DNA of 64,000 bases. Origin: Gracilibacillus lacisalsi DSM 19029 (GTDB lineage: Bacteria > Bacillota > Bacilli > Bacillales > Amphibacillaceae). The position numbers and the translations under genes were made by a program. Positions 61,427 to 64,000 of the stretch are shown piece by piece (the stretch's first letter is position 1; each line of letters starts with the position of its first letter). The notes beneath the pieces were generated by a model. The model was given only the letters and a program-made list of their open reading frames with translations, did not search any database and was not told the origin of the DNA. The stretch is taken from assembly GCF_000377765.1 (NCBI RefSeq), contig NZ_KB898672.1, forward strand, positions 46,595 through 110,594, in the 5' to 3' direction.

Positions 61427-61456
61427 AAAGACCCTCGACTTTCAATCGAGGGTCTC
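61427..61456 (-). terminator. intrinsic terminator of the coiled-coil/M48 operon
   Basis: AGACCCTCGA / TCGAGGGTCT stem; minus strand continues with TTTTCG. It lies just after the coiled-coil gene stop. Confidence 0.82.
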
Positions 61457-61458
61457 AC

Positions 61459-62406
61459 TTATGATGCATGATATATAATCTGTTCCCATTTATGATTAGC
61501 TTGATCGATGGTGTTATTAACATCTTGGTTGAGACGCTTTAACTGCGAAATCGTCTCCTCTACTTTTTGATACATTTCACTGACTTGTTGTTCTGACTGG
61601 TTGATTTTGTCTTGCACAAACCAGTCCATGATAAGACCGTCGAAAAAATAATCAGCGAAGGTTAACCCGCCAGAAATCTCGACATTAGCTTGAAATGATT
61701 TGCCAATGTCATTTAACTCATGTGAAAATTTCCGTAATAACCGCTGGGCATCGTGTGTTGCTTGTTTAGCATCATCAATATGACTATGTTTTAAAGAAGT
61801 CGAAATTAAGCCACCGCCAAACATATCGACCGTTCCCCAGTTTTTCGCACTATCTAGAGAAGAGAGAGCTGATGATAGCGCACGTTTTACTTTTTCTCCT
61901 GCATCAATCGCTTCGGCAATTTCAGATTTCTCATCTTGCATGTTTCCCAATTTTTCTAATACTTCAAGTGCTTGTTGTCCACTTTCATGATTGGTATCTA
62001 ATAAGTGATGATATTTCTCTTCTAATAAGTGCTGATAACGAACATCAGGCTCTCCCAATTCACGAATTTGTTGATCTAATGCGGAGATATCCTCTTGCAA
62101 GTCCTGAACAGACGCTTTCGCTTCCTGGTAGCGTAATTGTGCTCTTGCGACTTCCTGTTTCTCTTCATCAAGTTTTTCCAACTTTTGACCAGTGATCGAA
62201 TAAAAAATATTCGCTACACTAAAGGATTCTAGTTTTTCGACATCCACTTTCTCATCTTGCAATTGTTGATAGAATTCCTGCTTTTGCTTCTCCAATTTTT
62301 CTAATTCAACTGCTAATTCTTTTCGCTCGTGCTTTAGTCGATTTAATTTTCGCTTGTCTTCTTGAGCTTTTACTATTTTTTGATAATAAGTATCCAATTC
62401 AACCAC
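61459..62406 (-). CDS. long coiled-coil cytoplasmic protein
   Basis: A 315-residue, Gln/Glu/Lys-rich protein, almost fully coiled coil at residues 1-120 and 270-315, with a globular centre (GTVDMFGGGLISTSLKHSHIDDAKQ near residue 185-210). No TM or signal. I do not recognise the family. It lies 23 nt downstream of the M48 protease gene and is probably its operon partner. Confidence 0.68.
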   Translation of the reverse strand: MVELDTYYQKIVKAQEDKRKLNRLKHERKELAVELEKLEKQKQEFYQQLQDEKVDVEKLESFSVANIFYSITGQKLEKLDEEKQEVARAQLRYQEAKASVQDLQEDISALDQQIRELGEPDVRYQHLLEEKYHHLLDTNHESGQQALEVLEKLGNMQDEKSEIAEAIDAGEKVKRALSSALSSLDSAKNWGTVDMFGGGLISTSLKHSHIDDAKQATHDAQRLLRKFSHELNDIGKSFQANVEISGGLTFADYFFDGLIMDWFVQDKINQSEQQVSEMYQKVEETISQLKRLNQDVNNTIDQANHKWEQIIYHAS

Positions 62407-62429
62407 CTCTACTCTATATACGAATTAAA

Positions 62430-63587
62430 TTACGGGTTCGTTTCACGATTTTCAATTTCTTTGGTGATTCGGTCGATACGATCCGCTATTGATGGATGAC
62501 TGGAACGGAACCATCGAATCCATGGAGATGGAGAAATATCTGCTTTCGATTGTTCAGCAAGTAGTCTATAGCTTGTCAATGCTGGATATAAATCTTCCGT
62601 ATGATTAATCGCATATTGGTCTGCTTGATTTTCCATTTCTCGAGATACCCATTGTGACAAAGGCTGCAAAAGCATGAGTATAGCTACTGTCATGAATAAT
62701 AATTTTGTTAAAGATGACAAAGAATAGACACTTTTCCAAGAGCGAGTCCACTGTTGTAATACTATTAATACAACAAGTGTTAACAAAAGATATAAACCTA
62801 CTCCCCAGTATACGTGATGGTAGATGTAGTGCGCGATCTCATGGGCCATAATAAATAAAATTTCATTCTGCTGCATACCAGCAATGGTGGTGTCCCATAA
62901 TACAATACGAGCATGATTGAAAATACCTGTCACATAAGCATTATAGGTGGACACTTTCTCACTTTTATTGACAACAAGTAGTGTTGCTTCATTAATTCCT
63001 GCATCTGCCGTTAACGTTTCGATTTCTTCTCGCAACTCTCCTTCTGGCAATAGGGTGAAATCATCGAAAAGTGGATCAATCCAAATCGGTTGCACGAAGA
63101 CAACGAACAAGACTACCGGGATCGCAAGGAACCAAAGAATCACACCCCAGATTTTCGGCCATCTTTTCATAACGGTTCGTGTAATCAGGACAATGAACGA
63201 AAGGGATAACCACAACATTCCCGTATGTAGTAATTGTTCAACTAGCCATGAAAGAAATCCTTGCGTTCCAATTCCTTCTCTTACCCCGATCCTATACCAA
63301 AGAAAGCGAAAAGGAAAATGGATCAGATAATCTATCACGGTAAGTAGCGTAACATATAACAGCACCTTTTTTATTTCTGATCGAATTTGTTCCAGTTGTT
63401 CTATCCAATTTGTTTTCTTGATTAGCATGTATAACATCAATAGCTGTAATGGCCACATCGCAAAGAAAAAAGCGTGTGCTAATGCTCCATAACGTGTATC
63501 ACTAAATGATGTAAGTGGATAAAAATAATAAAAGTAGAGAAAAATCAGCATTACATATACTGTATATCCTATCATCCATTTTTTCAT
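62430..63587 (-). CDS. M48-family membrane metalloprotease (HtpX/Ste24-like)
   Basis: A 385-residue membrane protein with about six TM helices. The zinc motif HExxH is in [13 protein letters not shown] near residue 248, and the third ligand Glu in [11 protein letters not shown] near 320. Ste24-type CAAX protease plan with N-terminal TM block. Likely substrate: membrane or small exported proteins; not specified. AGGGGCTTATATCG precedes ATG. Confidence 0.9.
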   Translation of the reverse strand: MKKWMIGYTVYVMLIFLYFYYFYPLTSFSDTRYGALAHAFFFAMWPLQLLMLYMLIKKTNWIEQLEQIRSEIKKVLLYVTLLTVIDYLIHFPFRFLWYRIGVREGIGTQGFLSWLVEQLLHTGMLWLSLSFIVLITRTVMKRWPKIWGVILWFLAIPVVLFVVFVQPIWIDPLFDDFTLLPEGELREEIETLTADAGINEATLLVVNKSEKVSTYNAYVTGIFNHARIVLWDTTIAGMQQNEILFIMAHEIAHYIYHHVYWGVGLYLLLTLVVLIVLQQWTRSWKSVYSLSSLTKLLFMTVAILMLLQPLSQWVSREMENQADQYAINHTEDLYPALTSYRLLAEQSKADISPSPWIRWFRSSHPSIADRIDRITKEIENRETNP

Positions 63588-63723
63588 CGATATAAGCCCC
63601 TAAACGTAAAAGTTATTACTATTATATGGATAAAATTTGTATTTTTAATCTTATCATTTTATCTTTTTTTGAAAAAACTAAACAAACAGGATTAAATTAA
63701 AAAATCCTCCCATCAAACTAGAG

Positions 63724-64000
63724 TGACCCAATAATATGAGACAGGAAAAAACACCCCCAGAGTCGTATTAATTATTTATCGACATTTGGAGGTGTTTTTT
63801 GTTATGGGGAAGAAGATGGTTTATCCTGAAGAAATTAAAAGAGAAGTGATACGCTTAAAACTTTCTGGGGAACTAACGAACAAAGAGATTATGGAGAAGT
63901 TTGGTATTAAAAATAAGACACAAATCAAAACTTGGATGAGATGGTATAGGAATGGTGAGGAGCACAGGTTAGCTCAACCAATTGGAAAACAATATGCTTT
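63724..64000 (+). mobile_element. left part of an IS3-family insertion sequence (cut by window end)
   Basis: TGACCCAATAATATGAGACAGG at about 63724 looks like a terminal inverted repeat of IS3/IS150-type elements. It is followed by a stem AAAAACACCCCCA / TGGAGGTGTTTTT (about 63749-63800) that includes the ribosome site of the transposase, and by orfA. The right end is outside the window. Confidence 0.7.
63804..64000 (+). CDS. IS3-family transposase OrfA (partial, 5' part)
   Basis: Sixty-five codons are visible: MGKKMVYPEEIKREVIRLKL, helix-turn-helix LTNKEIMEKFGIKNKTQIKTWMRWY, then GEEHRLAQPIGKQYAF. This is the N-terminal HTH of OrfA (IS150 type). GGAGGTG lies 9 nt upstream but inside a hairpin arm that would hide it. 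The gene continues past the window edge. Confidence 0.85.
   Translation, partial: MGKKMVYPEEIKREVIRLKLSGELTNKEIMEKFGIKNKTQIKTWMRWYRNGEEHRLAQPIGKQYA

Overview
The window reads as chromosome of a low-GC, endospore-forming Bacillaceae. It carries a complete gerPABCDEF spore-coat/germination operon, addBA, comK, med, uppP, YitT/YitU/YitV/YitW- and DegV-type genes, A-rich AGGAGG ribosome binding sites and SigA-type TTGACA/TATAAT promoters. From memory of the Bacillus subtilis map, several neighbour groups are ancestral: addB-addA-gerP-yisL-asnO, the yitS-yitT-yitU-yitV-yitW group, and med near yjzD. The rest is set into that backbone. The genus cannot be fixed from this sequence; a halotolerant relative of Oceanobacillus or Gracilibacillus is a guess.

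Layout. 1-11.5 kb: med, yjzD, uppP, a Crp/Fnr regulator, the yit cluster, a BsuPI/Gmad2 lipoprotein, DegV, an SDR, DinB and a small zinc-ribbon protein. 11.7-13.1 kb: a MATE exporter. 13.2-22.1 kb (minus strand): an eleven-part unit, made of a SigA promoter, a GEMM (c-di-GMP-I class) riboswitch, an intrinsic terminator and ten tightly packed genes. 22.8-26.7 kb: a membrane-anchored GH13 protein that has lost its catalytic residues, a small membrane protein and asnO. 26.9-30.7 kb (minus): a second unit with promoter, GEMM riboswitch, terminator, PP2C phosphatase, FapA/DUF342 protein and STAS protein. 30.7-41.8 kb: a decayed transposase, yisL, a DUF418 protein, gerP and addAB. 42-53 kb: housekeeping hydrolases, an ABC exporter fused by operon to a kinase-less PASTA protein, a 146-nt structured repeat, PfpI, signal peptidase and a VTT protein. 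53-60.4 kb: two ECF-type sigma factor modules (one paired with an LCP-domain membrane protein), comK, small membrane proteins and an O-methyltransferase unit behind a palindromic operator. 60.5-64 kb: an AraC/GyrI regulator, a coiled-coil protein, an M48 protease and the left end of an IS3-family element.

The most interesting system is the pair of riboswitch-controlled minus-strand operons. Operon 1 (folE, a tandem 6-pyruvoyl-tetrahydropterin synthase, an SDR, an RsbW/RsbT-like ATPase, an alpha/beta hydrolase, an acyl carrier protein, an AMP-forming ligase, a HAMP receptor without output domain, a STAS protein and a PP2C phosphatase) combines the three enzyme types of tetrahydrobiopterin synthesis with a carrier-protein loading module and a full partner-switching circuit. 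Operon 2 encodes a close paralogue of the phosphatase, a second STAS protein and FapA. Near-identical riboswitch cores and the same promoter-aptamer-terminator plan suggest that cyclic dinucleotide coordinates both. No GGDEF or EAL protein lies in the window, so the source of the signal is elsewhere.

No tRNA, rRNA, CRISPR array or replication origin was recognised.
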